Assembly: GCA_964423645.1 (NCBI GenBank)
Contig: CAYRFE010000010.1
Span: forward strand, 34,909 to 98,908
Origin: CAYRFE01 sp964423645 [NCBI: uncultured bacterium]
GTDB lineage: Bacteria > Macinerneyibacteriota > Macinerneyibacteria > Macinerneyibacteriales
DNA length: 64,000 nucleotides
Direction: 5' to 3'
The notes beneath the pieces are model-generated. The model saw only the letters and a list, made by a program, of their open reading frames with translations. It was not told the origin of the DNA and did no database searches. Shown one piece after another: positions 44,422-51,542 of this stretch. The first letter of the stretch is position 1. Every line of letters begins with the position of its first letter. The translations under genes and the position numbers were made by a program.

Positions 44422-45144
44422 ATGTATAGAATTGTACCCGCGGGAGACTCTGCATTCATCATTAAAGCAGGCGATACCATCGCGGCAGAGACAAACGACC
44501 GCGTTCACGCATTGTATGCCACAATTAACGCCGCCGCAATTCCCGGCATCATTGAATGTATACCTGCGTATTCCGAACTCACCGTATGCTATGATCCGTG
44601 TGTCATTGAATACACATCCCTTGTAGCGCAGTTGAAACAATGCACTGCGTCCGTATATTCGACCACGCCACGTACGGGGATGCGCATATTCATACCTGTC
44701 GCATACGGCGGAGAATACGGCCCCGATCTTGCCGAGGTCGCGGATCGTCACACAATGAGCCACGAAGAAGTCATTACTGCGCATACAAAAAACGAATATC
44801 GTGTCTATATGCTCGGATTTACACCGGGATTCCCTTATCTGGGAGGACTTGATCCCGCCATTGCAACCCCTCGCCGCGCGACACCGCGCACACTCATCCC
44901 TGCGGGCTCGGTCGGCATCGCCGATATGCAGACCGGCATTTACCCGATAGAAAGCCCCGGCGGGTGGAATCTTATCGGTCGTACACCGCTCTCATTGTTT
45001 ACCCCGCATCAAAGCGAACCGTTTCTTATCAACGCAGGCGATACACTTCGTTTTTATGCAATAGATGCACAAGAATTCGAACAACTGCACGATGCCGTTC
45101 TACGCGGTACTTGTGTCGTGAAAAAAGAAAGCATCACGATATGA
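44422..45144 (+). CDS. pxpB: 5-oxoprolinase subunit B (KipI family)
   Basis: A 240-residue KipI-like protein. The N-terminal domain starts MYRIVPAGDSAFIIKAGD; the C-terminal cyclophilin-like domain has EYRVYMLGFTPGFPYLGGLDP, LIPAGSVGIADMQTGIYP and SPGGWNLIGRTPLSLF, the family signature. AAGGTGA lies 7 nt before the ATG at 44422, which overlaps nothing but is 7 bp after pxpA. The gene ends by ATGA overlap with pxpC. Confidence 0.92.
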   Translation: MYRIVPAGDSAFIIKAGDTIAAETNDRVHALYATINAAAIPGIIECIPAYSELTVCYDPCVIEYTSLVAQLKQCTASVYSTTPRTGMRIFIPVAYGGEYGPDLAEVADRHTMSHEEVITAHTKNEYRVYMLGFTPGFPYLGGLDPAIATPRRATPRTLIPAGSVGIADMQTGIYPIESPGGWNLIGRTPLSLFTPHQSEPFLINAGDTLRFYAIDAQEFEQLHDAVLRGTCVVKKESITI

Positions 45145-46073
45145 CACAGCTTATCATCCGACACGCCGGCATGTTCACCACCGTGCAAGACAACGGACGA
45201 TACGGTTTTCAGCGCTACGGAATGCCTGTTTCGGGGGTGATGGACACCTATTCATACCGATGTGCAAATCTACTCGTCGGGAATCGTCTCAACGAAGCCT
45301 GCCTTGAAGCAACGTTATCGGGACCGCACTTTGAATGCACTGAAGCGTGTTGTATCGCGCTCACCGGCGCTGACATGTCGCCAACGGTTAATAATGAACC
45401 GATTCTGATGTATACGCCGATCATTATGAAAAAGGGTGACGTCTTTTCGTCATCATTTGCACGAAACGGGTGCCGTATGTATATTGCGGTCGCAGGCGGA
45501 ATTGATGTGCCAGTTGTGATGAACAGCCGTTCTACCTACGTTCGAGCAAAACTGGGCGGCTATGAAGGACGACAATTACACACAGGCGACAATCTTCATG
45601 TAGGGAATACCACTCACAAACCTCTATCATACGCGCTACCGAATGACTACATTCCATCGTATGAAAAGAACAGTGAACTGCGAATCATACCGGGACCGGA
45701 AGCATCGGCATTTACCTTCGAAGGGATCAGACGTTTTCTCACTACGGAATACGTTGTCAGTGATCAAAGCGACCGCATGGGATACAGACTCCAAGGTGCG
45801 ACGATTGATCATAAAACAACTGCTGATATCATTTCCTCAGGCATCACGTTCGGCACCGTTCAGGTACCGGGAAACGGGCAACCGATCATCCTTTTGGCAG
45901 ACCGACAAACCACGGGAGGCTACACACGCATCGCACATGTGATAAGTGTCGATCTTCCGCGTCTTGCGCAATTGAAACCGGGGAATACAATTCGCTTTCG
46001 AGAAGTATCACTTGAATATGCGCAGGAATTATTGAAGAATGAAGTGAGTACGTTGCAAAAACTTAAGAAATAA
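45141..46073 (+). CDS. pxpC: 5-oxoprolinase subunit C (biotin-dependent carboxyltransferase-like, KipA family)
   Basis: A 310-residue protein. It begins MTQLIIRHAGMFTTVQDNGRYGFQRYGMPVSG and has CIALTGADMSPTVN, MYIAVAGGIDVP, GPEASAF, SDQSDRMGYRLQGA and GQPIILLADRQTTGGYTRIA, typical of KipA/AHS2. The start at 45141 is set by the ATGA overlap with pxpB; the open frame extends 59 codons further up but only as shadow of pxpB. It completes the pxpABC operon. Confidence 0.92.
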   Translation: MTQLIIRHAGMFTTVQDNGRYGFQRYGMPVSGVMDTYSYRCANLLVGNRLNEACLEATLSGPHFECTEACCIALTGADMSPTVNNEPILMYTPIIMKKGDVFSSSFARNGCRMYIAVAGGIDVPVVMNSRSTYVRAKLGGYEGRQLHTGDNLHVGNTTHKPLSYALPNDYIPSYEKNSELRIIPGPEASAFTFEGIRRFLTTEYVVSDQSDRMGYRLQGATIDHKTTADIISSGITFGTVQVPGNGQPIILLADRQTTGGYTRIAHVISVDLPRLAQLKPGNTIRFREVSLEYAQELLKNEVSTLQKLKK

Positions 46074-46266
46074 TTGAAATGCAATTAGTTATAAATCTAT
46101 CTACACATCCTTATAATCCGGGATGCATTCTCTCTTTTCAGCATGTATTCTAATTTCTAGAATGATTTTTTAACCATTCTTTTGCTTGTATACTTGCCCT
46201 CTCGTAAATTTCTGGTATGTACTTCTTGTGCAATATAAATCCTTTCTTCTTATTTTATTTACAAAT

Positions 46267-46830
46267 CTAAGAATTTATAGTTTTAAAAAATGTTTCTGCT
46301 CTTTTTTTAATCTCATCTTGCTCTTGTTTGCTAAGTCGATTAAAGATGTTTTTAAATACCATGCCAAAGTCTTTGTATTCTTCTTCGTCATTAATTTTAT
46401 TTAGAATTGATAAATAAAACCAATACGAAGCTTCTTTTAAATCAATTTCAATATTGCCCTTGCCCATATAATAATAAAGACCAACTTGAACTTGTGAAAT
46501 ACGTTCATTTTTTAAAGCTGCTCTCATAAAATATTCAAATGCCATTTTATCATCTTTTTGAACTCCTTTACCTATTTTATATGCACCCCCAACAATTGTT
46601 AACGCATGCTTATCGCCGGACTCAGCAGCTCGTAAATACCATTTAAATGCTTCTTCATAATTTTTTTCTATGCCATCACCCTCTTGATATGCCGTTGCTA
46701 AACTCATTTGAGCGCTAACATCACCTTTTTCAGCTCTTATCCGTAAGGATTGTATAGGACTTTCGGGCTGTGGAGTACATGATATTAAAACCCAAAGAAC
46801 AATGCTAAGAGTAAACAATAATCGCTTCAT
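46267..46830 (-). CDS. Sel1-repeat lipoprotein
   Basis: A 187-residue exported protein. A lipoprotein signal (MKRLLFTLSIVLWVLISC, lipobox LISC) is followed by three Sel1-type repeats: AQMSLATAYQEGDG, ALTIVGGAYKIGKG and VQVGLYYYMGKGN with their AFKWYLRAAESG partners. The C-terminus is a charged helix. It would be membrane-anchored in the periplasm or surface and mediate protein contacts. Its coding sequence is more AT-rich than the neighbouring pxp genes, suggesting separate ancestry. GGAGG precedes the ATG. The 46074-46266 gap shows nothing. Confidence 0.8.
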   Translation of the reverse strand: MKRLLFTLSIVLWVLISCTPQPESPIQSLRIRAEKGDVSAQMSLATAYQEGDGIEKNYEEAFKWYLRAAESGDKHALTIVGGAYKIGKGVQKDDKMAFEYFMRAALKNERISQVQVGLYYYMGKGNIEIDLKEASYWFYLSILNKINDEEEYKDFGMVFKNIFNRLSKQEQDEIKKRAETFFKTINS

Positions 46831-47000
46831 CTTTGACCTCCGTAATTACCAATATCAATTCCTATCCCCAACACCACCGTATTCTCCCACCTGCTGAATG
46901 ACAGCCAATAATAGCATGAAAAATGAAAACCGCAAAGTGTGTTTTGAGCTTAATCAAAAAAAGATCTTAATAGTTCTACATTCCTACCGAATGGAGTCTG

Positions 47001-47028
47001 GTAAGGGCAATTCATGAATTGCCCTTAC
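47001..47028. repeat. Perfect 28-bp palindrome P1
   Basis: GTAAGGGCAATTCA followed exactly by its reverse complement. It belongs to a set of palindromes in this window with different arms but similar GTAGGGGC-type ends. Confidence 0.85.
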
Positions 47029-47060
47029 GAATTCGGTTGCTAGAGCTGAAATCTCACAAG

Positions 47061-47147
47061 GCTGTCATCTCGAACCTACTGCGTGAGAGATCATGCTATT
47101 AAAATAACAGGATTTCTCCTCACCCGTAGGGTTCGTCGAAATGACAA
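47061..47147. repeat. Inverted-end element R3, copy a
   Basis: Starts GCTGTCATCTCGAAC and ends TTCGTCGAAATGACA, so the ends TGTCAT.TCGA / TCGA.ATGACA are inverted. The inside has GCGTGAGAGAT and AACAGGATTTCTCC. A second, longer copy is at 48556-48690. Confidence 0.75.
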
Positions 47148-47159
47148 CATACGGGATTT

Positions 47160-47241
47160 AGCTCCCCCTCGCGGTTACGCGTTTCCCCCTCTTTGCAAAA
47201 AAGAGGGGGAAAAAGAACGGCCTTAAAAAATCAGCATGAAA
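47160..47241. repeat. Repeat R2, copy a
   Basis: Shares about 80 bp with 48287-48370, including CGCGGTTACGCGTTTCCCCC, the CCCCCTCTTT/AAAGAGGGGG hairpin and ACGGCCTTAAAAAATCAGC. Confidence 0.8.
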
Positions 47242-47395
47242 CAATTCAAGTATTTTTTCGTGAAACACCACATACTGTGTGAGCGTAGCGAGTTTATGTG
47301 GTGTAGAAAAAATACGCAGAATTGTAGATGATTTTTTACAGCCTTGACCTTTTTGTTACTTTTTGTGGCAAGACAAAAAGTAAGGCATGATTTTA

Positions 47396-47495
47396 TAAGT
47401 TGTGCCATCCCCAAACCCCTTCCGCTGAATTCGGAAGGGGCTTCACGATTTTAATAATGGGGACTTCGTGCCCACACCCCTTTAAGATTTCGCTT
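47396..47495. repeat. MITE-like repeat, decayed copy D
   Basis: Has GTGCCATCCCCAAACCCC, the hairpin CCCCTTCCG/CGGAAGGGG with compensatory change relative to other copies, and GGGGACTTCGTGCCCACACC. The terminal inverted ends are not recognisable. Confidence 0.65.
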
Positions 47496-47545
47496 CTGTT
47501 ATAAATTTTTCTCTTTTGCCCACAATTGCACTTTTTTTAGTCCGA

Positions 47546-48145
47546 TCAATTGAATTGTTTTTTTATTGGATCATAATTCTGATATTTTTCTATAAACTTC
47601 TGATTATTAAAAAATATGTCATACTTTTTCCTTCCATATTTATTTTTATAACTTGTCACAGGCATCCACATATTGATAACATTATCATAATACTCAATGT
47701 TTATATAAAATTCATCCGTCTTCAATCCCTTATAATAATTGTCAGATAGAATTAATTTGTATTCCTTTATCTCATGTTCCTTTAATGATACATCAAAAGA
47801 TTGTATTTCTACCTCTTCAGAACTACCATATGATTTCAAACTAAATCTTATCTTTCCGGAATACTTTTTTTTATAAATCCAATATCCTTCAGCATTATTT
47901 ATCAACGACATCTTGTAATAGTAGTTTTTCCCGGGTTCCATTATAAGAACTTTGTCATCCAAAGGAGATTTGGTAGTGATAGGAAGACCATTCTCATCAG
48001 TTATTATTTCATCGGTATACCGTTCGATCTGCACATATCCTGTATCTGAAGTCCATGAATAAACGTGTTTGTTAGCAAGAAGTAAAAGAATAACGGTAAG
48101 TAAAAAAACATATTTCTGTAATTTTATCACATTCGTTCTTTTCAC
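47546..48145 (-). CDS. Unrecognised AT-rich exported protein
   Basis: A 199-residue protein of no known family. Residues 10-30 (LQKYVFLLTVILLLLANKHVYS) form a signal peptide likely cut at VYS-WTS. The mature part is rich in Tyr, Lys and Asn with beta-strand character (KIRFSLKSYGSSEEVEIQ, YKLILSDNYYKGLKTDEFYI), consistent with an Ig-like or surface domain. The start is GTG with AGGAG 6-7 nt upstream. Base composition is clearly more AT-rich than its surroundings, and direct repeats R2 and R3 lie on both sides, which suggests acquisition as a cassette. Confidence 0.6.
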   Translation of the reverse strand: MKRTNVIKLQKYVFLLTVILLLLANKHVYSWTSDTGYVQIERYTDEIITDENGLPITTKSPLDDKVLIMEPGKNYYYKMSLINNAEGYWIYKKKYSGKIRFSLKSYGSSEEVEIQSFDVSLKEHEIKEYKLILSDNYYKGLKTDEFYINIEYYDNVINMWMPVTSYKNKYGRKKYDIFFNNQKFIEKYQNYDPIKKQFN

Positions 48146-48286
48146 CCACCGCTCCTAATATTTTATTCTCTTTCTTGAAAACTCTACCGTGTTTTTCATA
48201 CATGTCAAGATATCTTTTACGTTATGGAAACACATTCATCTCAGTACGATTGCTACGCAATCACTTAATACTCAAAAGCATAATGT

Positions 48287-48370
48287 AGCTTCCCCTCGCG
48301 GTTACGCGTTTCCCCCTCTTTGCAAAAAAGAGGGGGAAGGAAAAACGGCCTTAAAAAATCAGCGTGAAAA
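48287..48370. repeat. Repeat R2, copy b
   Basis: Same orientation as 47160-47241 and about 90% identical, so the two copies are direct repeats flanking the gene at 47546-48145. Confidence 0.8.
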
Positions 48371-48379
48371 AATTTACAA

Positions 48380-48407
48380 GTAGAGACGTAGCATGCTACG
48401 TCTTTAC
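48380..48407. repeat. 28-bp palindrome P2
   Basis: GTAGAGACGTAGCA followed by its reverse complement with a single mismatch (TGCTACGTCTTTAC). Confidence 0.8.
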
Positions 48408-48555
48408 GAAAAACAACAAAAAGTAATGCATGATTTTCGCAAAAATGACACTACCCGTTTAAGCTCCCCCTGCCCCTCTTATTGCATTATGAGGGGGAAG
48501 AATACAAAAGGGGAATTAAATCCGCGCTAATCTGCGTTAATCTGCGGATAAAAAA

Positions 48556-48690
48556 GCTGTCATCTCGAACACTTCGACGGAGTTTATACTGAGCGTAGTC
48601 GAATGTACTCAGTGCATGCCTACTGCGTGAGAGATATTGCTATTCAAATAACAGGATTTCTCCTCACGGTAGAATTCGTCGATATGACAA
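48556..48690. repeat. Inverted-end element R3, copy b
   Basis: Starts GCTGTCATCTCGAAC and ends TTCGTCGATATGACA. It shares GCGTGAGAGAT and AACAGGATTTCTCC with copy a but carries about 45 bp more near its left end. Confidence 0.75.
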
Positions 48691-48695
48691 TACTT

Positions 48696-48720
48696 GGGGC
48701 GATATCGAATCGCCCCCTAC
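48696..48720. repeat. Palindrome P3
   Basis: GGGGCGAT and ATCGCCCC arms around ATCGA, followed by CCTAC; fits the GTAGGGGC-type palindrome set. Confidence 0.75.
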
Positions 48721-48737
48721 CAATATGTAACCAAGCA

Positions 48738-48766
48738 TTGACATAACTTTCACTCCATGCTACTTT
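48738..48766 (+). promoter_or_regulatory. Promoter of the short-chain dehydrogenase gene
   Basis: Perfect TTGACA (48738-48743), 17-nt spacer, TACTTT (48761-48766); leader of about 17 nt with AAAGGAGG before ATG 48790. Confidence 0.65.
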
Positions 48767-48789
48767 TCATCTGCAACAAAGGAGGAAAT

Positions 48790-49557
48790 ATGACACTAAA
48801 AAATAAAATTATCCTTATCACCGGTGCTACCGCCGGTATCGGTAAAGCATGCGCACTTGCCTTTGCACGCGAAGGCGCACGTTGTATCATCACGGGACGT
48901 CGCAAAGAGAAACTCGACGAATTACAAAAAGAAATAACGAACACCTATCATACCGATGTATTCTGTGCTGAGTTTGATATTCGCGATCTCAAAAGCTGTA
49001 CGGAATTTGTTGAGAAACTGCCGAAAGAATGGCAAGAGATCGATGTGCTGGTGAACAATGCAGGTTTAAGCCGCGGCATTGAAAAAATTCACGAAGGTAC
49101 GATTGAAGGCTGGGAAGAAATGATCGATACGAATGTGAAAGGTCTTCTTTACATGAGTCGCTTGATCATCCCGGGCATGGTCTCGCGCAACAGCGGACAT
49201 GTTATCAATATCGGTTCTACTGCAAGCCACGAGGCATATCCCGGCGGTAATGTGTATTGTGCGACAAAACATGCTGTCGAAGCACTCAGTAAGGGAATGC
49301 GTATGGATCTTGTCAATACACCGATTCGCGTCACACAAGTGTCACCCGGGCTTACGGAAACCGAATTCAGCATCGTGCGTTTCTACGGTGATGAAGACCG
49401 AGCAAAGAACGTGTATAAGGGATTCCAACCGCTTACCGCGGAAGATGTCGCAGAAACAGTTGTATTTGCAGCATCTCGTCCTGCACATGTGCAGATCCAC
49501 GAGATATTGCTTACCTGCACATCACAGGCAAGTTCGTTGGTTGTGCATAAAGAATAG
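48790..49557 (+). CDS. Short-chain dehydrogenase/reductase, YdfG-like
   Basis: A 255-residue classical SDR. TGATAGIG (residues 10-17) binds the nucleotide; TGRRKEKL with the Arg pair suggests NADP. NNAG, NIGSTAS (catalytic Ser) and YCATK (catalytic Tyr and Lys) are present, then SPGLTETEF. The sequence is close to the YdfG/serine-3-dehydrogenase group that oxidises 3-hydroxy acids such as serine or 3-hydroxypropionate, but the substrate is inference. The start at 48790 is chosen for AAAGGAGG 5 nt upstream; the frame extends 11 codons further up into the -10 region. Confidence 0.87.
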   Translation: MTLKNKIILITGATAGIGKACALAFAREGARCIITGRRKEKLDELQKEITNTYHTDVFCAEFDIRDLKSCTEFVEKLPKEWQEIDVLVNNAGLSRGIEKIHEGTIEGWEEMIDTNVKGLLYMSRLIIPGMVSRNSGHVINIGSTASHEAYPGGNVYCATKHAVEALSKGMRMDLVNTPIRVTQVSPGLTETEFSIVRFYGDEDRAKNVYKGFQPLTAEDVAETVVFAASRPAHVQIHEILLTCTSQASSLVVHKE

Positions 49558-49562
49558 ATAAA

Positions 49563-49715
49563 ATGAGCTACCCCTCAGCAAGTTATTGAGTATCGCATTG
49601 TGCGCCCACCCCAAACCCCCTCCCTTTTATTTTGGGAGGGGCTTAATTTTTTTTATAATGGGGACTTCGTCCCCATACCCCTAAAAATGAAATATTTCGA
49701 ATTTCGCAAAGGGGT
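49563..49715. repeat. MITE-like repeat, copy E
   Basis: Contains GAGCTACCCCTCAGCAAG, GCGCCCACCCCAAACCCC, hairpins CCCTCCC/GGGAGGG and GGGGACTTCGTCCCC, and the right end AATTTCGCAAAGG. It lies between the convergent SDR and vapC genes. Confidence 0.7.
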
Positions 49716-49746
49716 TGTCTTATCTTTAAATATGTATACTTTTTTA

Positions 49747-50175
49747 CTATAAAGATTTCGTTTTTAAATACCGCAAAAACTCATCCGGCGACATGATAAT
49801 CATCTTTTGATCATCAGCAGGATAGTCCTTAATGTTTCGTGTAACAATTATATCTAGCCCATTAGAAATTGCACAACAATACTGCACGCCATCTTCGAAG
49901 TCTTTAAAACCGGATGACAATGCCAAATCTATCATATGAGGATCAACGGATAGAATCGTTAAGAGTAGTCGCAAGCGTATTATCGCTTTTTTTGCCTCGT
50001 CTTTTCCCTTAAATTTTGCAATTAGGTAATAAATATTAGCTATTACAAGAACAGAAGTAGATGCACTGATCTTTTTATCCTCAATTAGTGTAAATAACTC
50101 ACGAGAATCATTAAAAAAAGGATCTCTCATGGTTAATAAATCTACAATAACATCTGTGTCGAGAAAAACAGTCAT
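49747..50175 (-). CDS. VapC-like PIN-domain toxin
   Basis: A 142-residue PIN-domain protein, expected to be an Mg-dependent RNase. Acidic residues D6 and D8 in VFLDTDVIVDLL, the DFEDGVQYCCA segment (D92, D95) and VTRNIKDYP (D117) match the PIN active site. The ATG overlaps the stop of the antitoxin gene by 4 bp (ATGA), the standard toxin-antitoxin arrangement. Toxicity and target are inferred from the family. Confidence 0.85.
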   Translation of the reverse strand: MTVFLDTDVIVDLLTMRDPFFNDSRELFTLIEDKKISASTSVLVIANIYYLIAKFKGKDEAKKAIIRLRLLLTILSVDPHMIDLALSSGFKDFEDGVQYCCAISNGLDIIVTRNIKDYPADDQKMIIMSPDEFLRYLKTKSL

Positions 50176-50420
50176 AAATGTTTCTCATTCAAATAATCAG
50201 CAATAGCAATCGTTTCATCAACAACATCAATCCCTTGTAAAATACCCGCAAGCTCATCAGTAAGCGACAAAGATTTTTGCGGTTGAGTATTTTTTTCGGT
50301 TATCAAAACTTGAAAATACCGCTCTACCATCTCTGAAAGAGAAGTATTCTTTTTTTTTGCAATTTTTTTTGCTTTCTCAATAACATCTTTATCTAAACGC
50401 AAAGTAAGTTTCGTTTCCAT
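50172..50420 (-). CDS. Ribbon-helix-helix antitoxin (DUF6364-like), VapB role
   Basis: An 82-residue protein. N-terminal METKLTLRLDKDVIEKAKKIAKKKNTSLSEMVERYF has the beta-strand and two-helix pattern of an RHH DNA-binding domain, as in DUF6364 antitoxins. The C-terminal acidic tail (LAGILQGIDVVDETIAIADY) would wrap the toxin. It precedes the PIN toxin with 4-bp overlap and is probably autoregulatory through the palindrome at 50454-50463. AGGGAGG precedes the ATG. Confidence 0.83.
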   Translation of the reverse strand: METKLTLRLDKDVIEKAKKIAKKKNTSLSEMVERYFQVLITEKNTQPQKSLSLTDELAGILQGIDVVDETIAIADYLNEKHL

Positions 50421-50440
50421 ACAACCTCCCTATACGTCTA

Positions 50441-50469
50441 ATTATACTTTTGTTATACGTATAAGTCAA
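50441..50469 (-). promoter_or_regulatory. vapBC-type promoter with palindromic operator in the spacer
   Basis: Minus strand TTGACT (50469-50464), 17-nt spacer, TATAAT (50446-50441). The spacer contains the perfect 10-bp palindrome TATACGTATA (50454-50463); ACGTATA occurs again downstream of the -10 (50431-50437), making two candidate half-sites for the RHH antitoxin. The -35 box contains the stop codon of the upstream epimerase gene. Confidence 0.7.
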
Positions 50470-51461
50470 GTCATTTTACTCTTGTTATTCCACTTTTCCA
50501 ATAGTTCTTTTTCCTTTTCACGCGTGATCCCTGCTCGAAAGGTGACATCGCCTCGAGCCAGATCCCATGTGCGGGTATCATGAAGTGTTTCACGCAACGG
50601 TCGCAGTCTCATACCTGCTTGTATCGAATGATCGGGCAACACCCGCAGCATTCCGCCCATATCATCTTCGGAAGGTACCCAAAACGGAATATCCGACCAT
50701 GGCGCAATATTCTCTTCTTTCAAAAATGTATACGGTACCGGTACAATATGCGCGTCGGAATGAAATTCACGCACACACTCGGCAATATACTCATTGAACG
50801 TGATCGATTTTTCAGGGCCGACCGCATTATAAGTGCCGCCTTGCTTTTTCTCAAGCAATGTGACGATAAACCCTGCCAGATCACGCACATCGATCCACTG
50901 CACCACCGCTCTCGGATCATCAGGAACGAGTATCTCGCCACCTTCTGCGATCCGTCGTACCCAGTAGGTAAAACGATCGGTATAATCATCAGGTCCGACG
51001 ATCAAACCCGGTCGCACGATACATCCATTCGCGTCAAAAATCGAAGTGACCGCATCTTCGCATAATGCTTTCAACGGACCGTAGGTCGTACCGTCCACCG
51101 TTTCCGTGTCAGGAGTATCAATGGTCTGACGTTCCGATTCTTCCGTTATTGTGCCGCTTGAAAAGTCTTTATACACCGAAACCGTTGATACAAAGACATA
51201 TTGTGTCGCTTTATCTTTCAGATGCTCACATGACGCGCGTACTACTCTCGGTATGTACCCGCAGGTATCAATCACTGCATCCCACTTCCCCTGCAACGCA
51301 TCCAATCCGCCGTCGCGGTCACCGTGTATTTCCTGCACACCATCATGCGTGACAGGATGTTTCCCGCGGTGAAAGATCGTAACCTCATGGCCGTGAGCCA
51401 GCAACTGCTCGACACAGTGCTTACCGACAAACATCGTTCCGCCTATCAATAATATTTTCAT
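50466..51461 (-). CDS. NAD-dependent epimerase/dehydratase-like protein
   Basis: A 331-residue extended-SDR protein. The Rossmann start MKILLIGGTMFVGKHCVEQLL has GGTMFVG in place of the usual GxxGxxG. Other motifs are VTIFHRGKHPV, AVIDTCGYIPRV, YVFVSTVSVYKDFSSG, TTYGPLKALCE (YxxxK with Y and K) and GLIVGPDDYTDRF. It resembles NAD-dependent epimerases related to plant CSP41-like proteins; the substrate is unknown. The start at 51461 is preferred over 51470 because GAGAGG lies 9 nt upstream. Its stop codon lies inside the vapBC-type promoter. Confidence 0.8.
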   Translation of the reverse strand: MKILLIGGTMFVGKHCVEQLLAHGHEVTIFHRGKHPVTHDGVQEIHGDRDGGLDALQGKWDAVIDTCGYIPRVVRASCEHLKDKATQYVFVSTVSVYKDFSSGTITEESERQTIDTPDTETVDGTTYGPLKALCEDAVTSIFDANGCIVRPGLIVGPDDYTDRFTYWVRRIAEGGEILVPDDPRAVVQWIDVRDLAGFIVTLLEKKQGGTYNAVGPEKSITFNEYIAECVREFHSDAHIVPVPYTFLKEENIAPWSDIPFWVPSEDDMGGMLRVLPDHSIQAGMRLRPLRETLHDTRTWDLARGDVTFRAGITREKEKELLEKWNNKSKMT

Positions 51462-51496
51462 AATTCTCACCCTCTCACTGTATTAGTTCCGTATGT

Positions 51497-51519
51497 AAAA
51501 AGGCGGCTTACGCCGCCTT
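51497..51519 (-). terminator. Intrinsic terminator of the TlpA-like gene
   Basis: On the minus strand AAGGCGGC-GTAA-GCCGCCTT followed by T residues. It lies 24 bp after the stop of the thioredoxin-like gene and before the epimerase gene. Confidence 0.85.
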
Positions 51520-51542
51520 CAGTATGTTATACGTTATTGCCT

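Larger units (their letters stand above)
46831..47545. other. Repeat-mosaic intergenic region, left of the AT-rich gene
   Basis: No credible gene in 715 bp. It contains, in order: a 28-bp palindrome (47001-47028), a TGTCATCTCGAAC-type element (47061-47147), a GC-rich element around CCCCCTCTTTGCAAAAAAGAGGGGG (47160-47241) and a MITE-like copy D (47396-47495). Two of these recur on the other side of the gene at 47546-48145. Confidence 0.7.
48146..48789. other. Repeat-mosaic intergenic region, right of the AT-rich gene
   Basis: No credible gene except the SDR promoter at its right end. Contents: R2 copy b (48287-48370), palindrome P2 (48380-48407), a partial R2-like CCCCTCTTATTGCATTATGAGGGGG region (about 48465-48500), an ATCCGCG...GCGGAT element (48520-48549), R3 copy b (48556-48690) and palindrome P3 (48696-48720). 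Confidence 0.7.

Noticed and set aside
47223-47414. 63-codon minus-strand frame in the repeat mosaic
   Set aside because: Made of repeat R2 and hairpin sequence; no ribosome site.
46831-48789. CRISPR-like array among the repeats
   Set aside because: The repeats are of several unrelated types, irregularly spaced, and without unique spacers of constant length; no cas gene is present.
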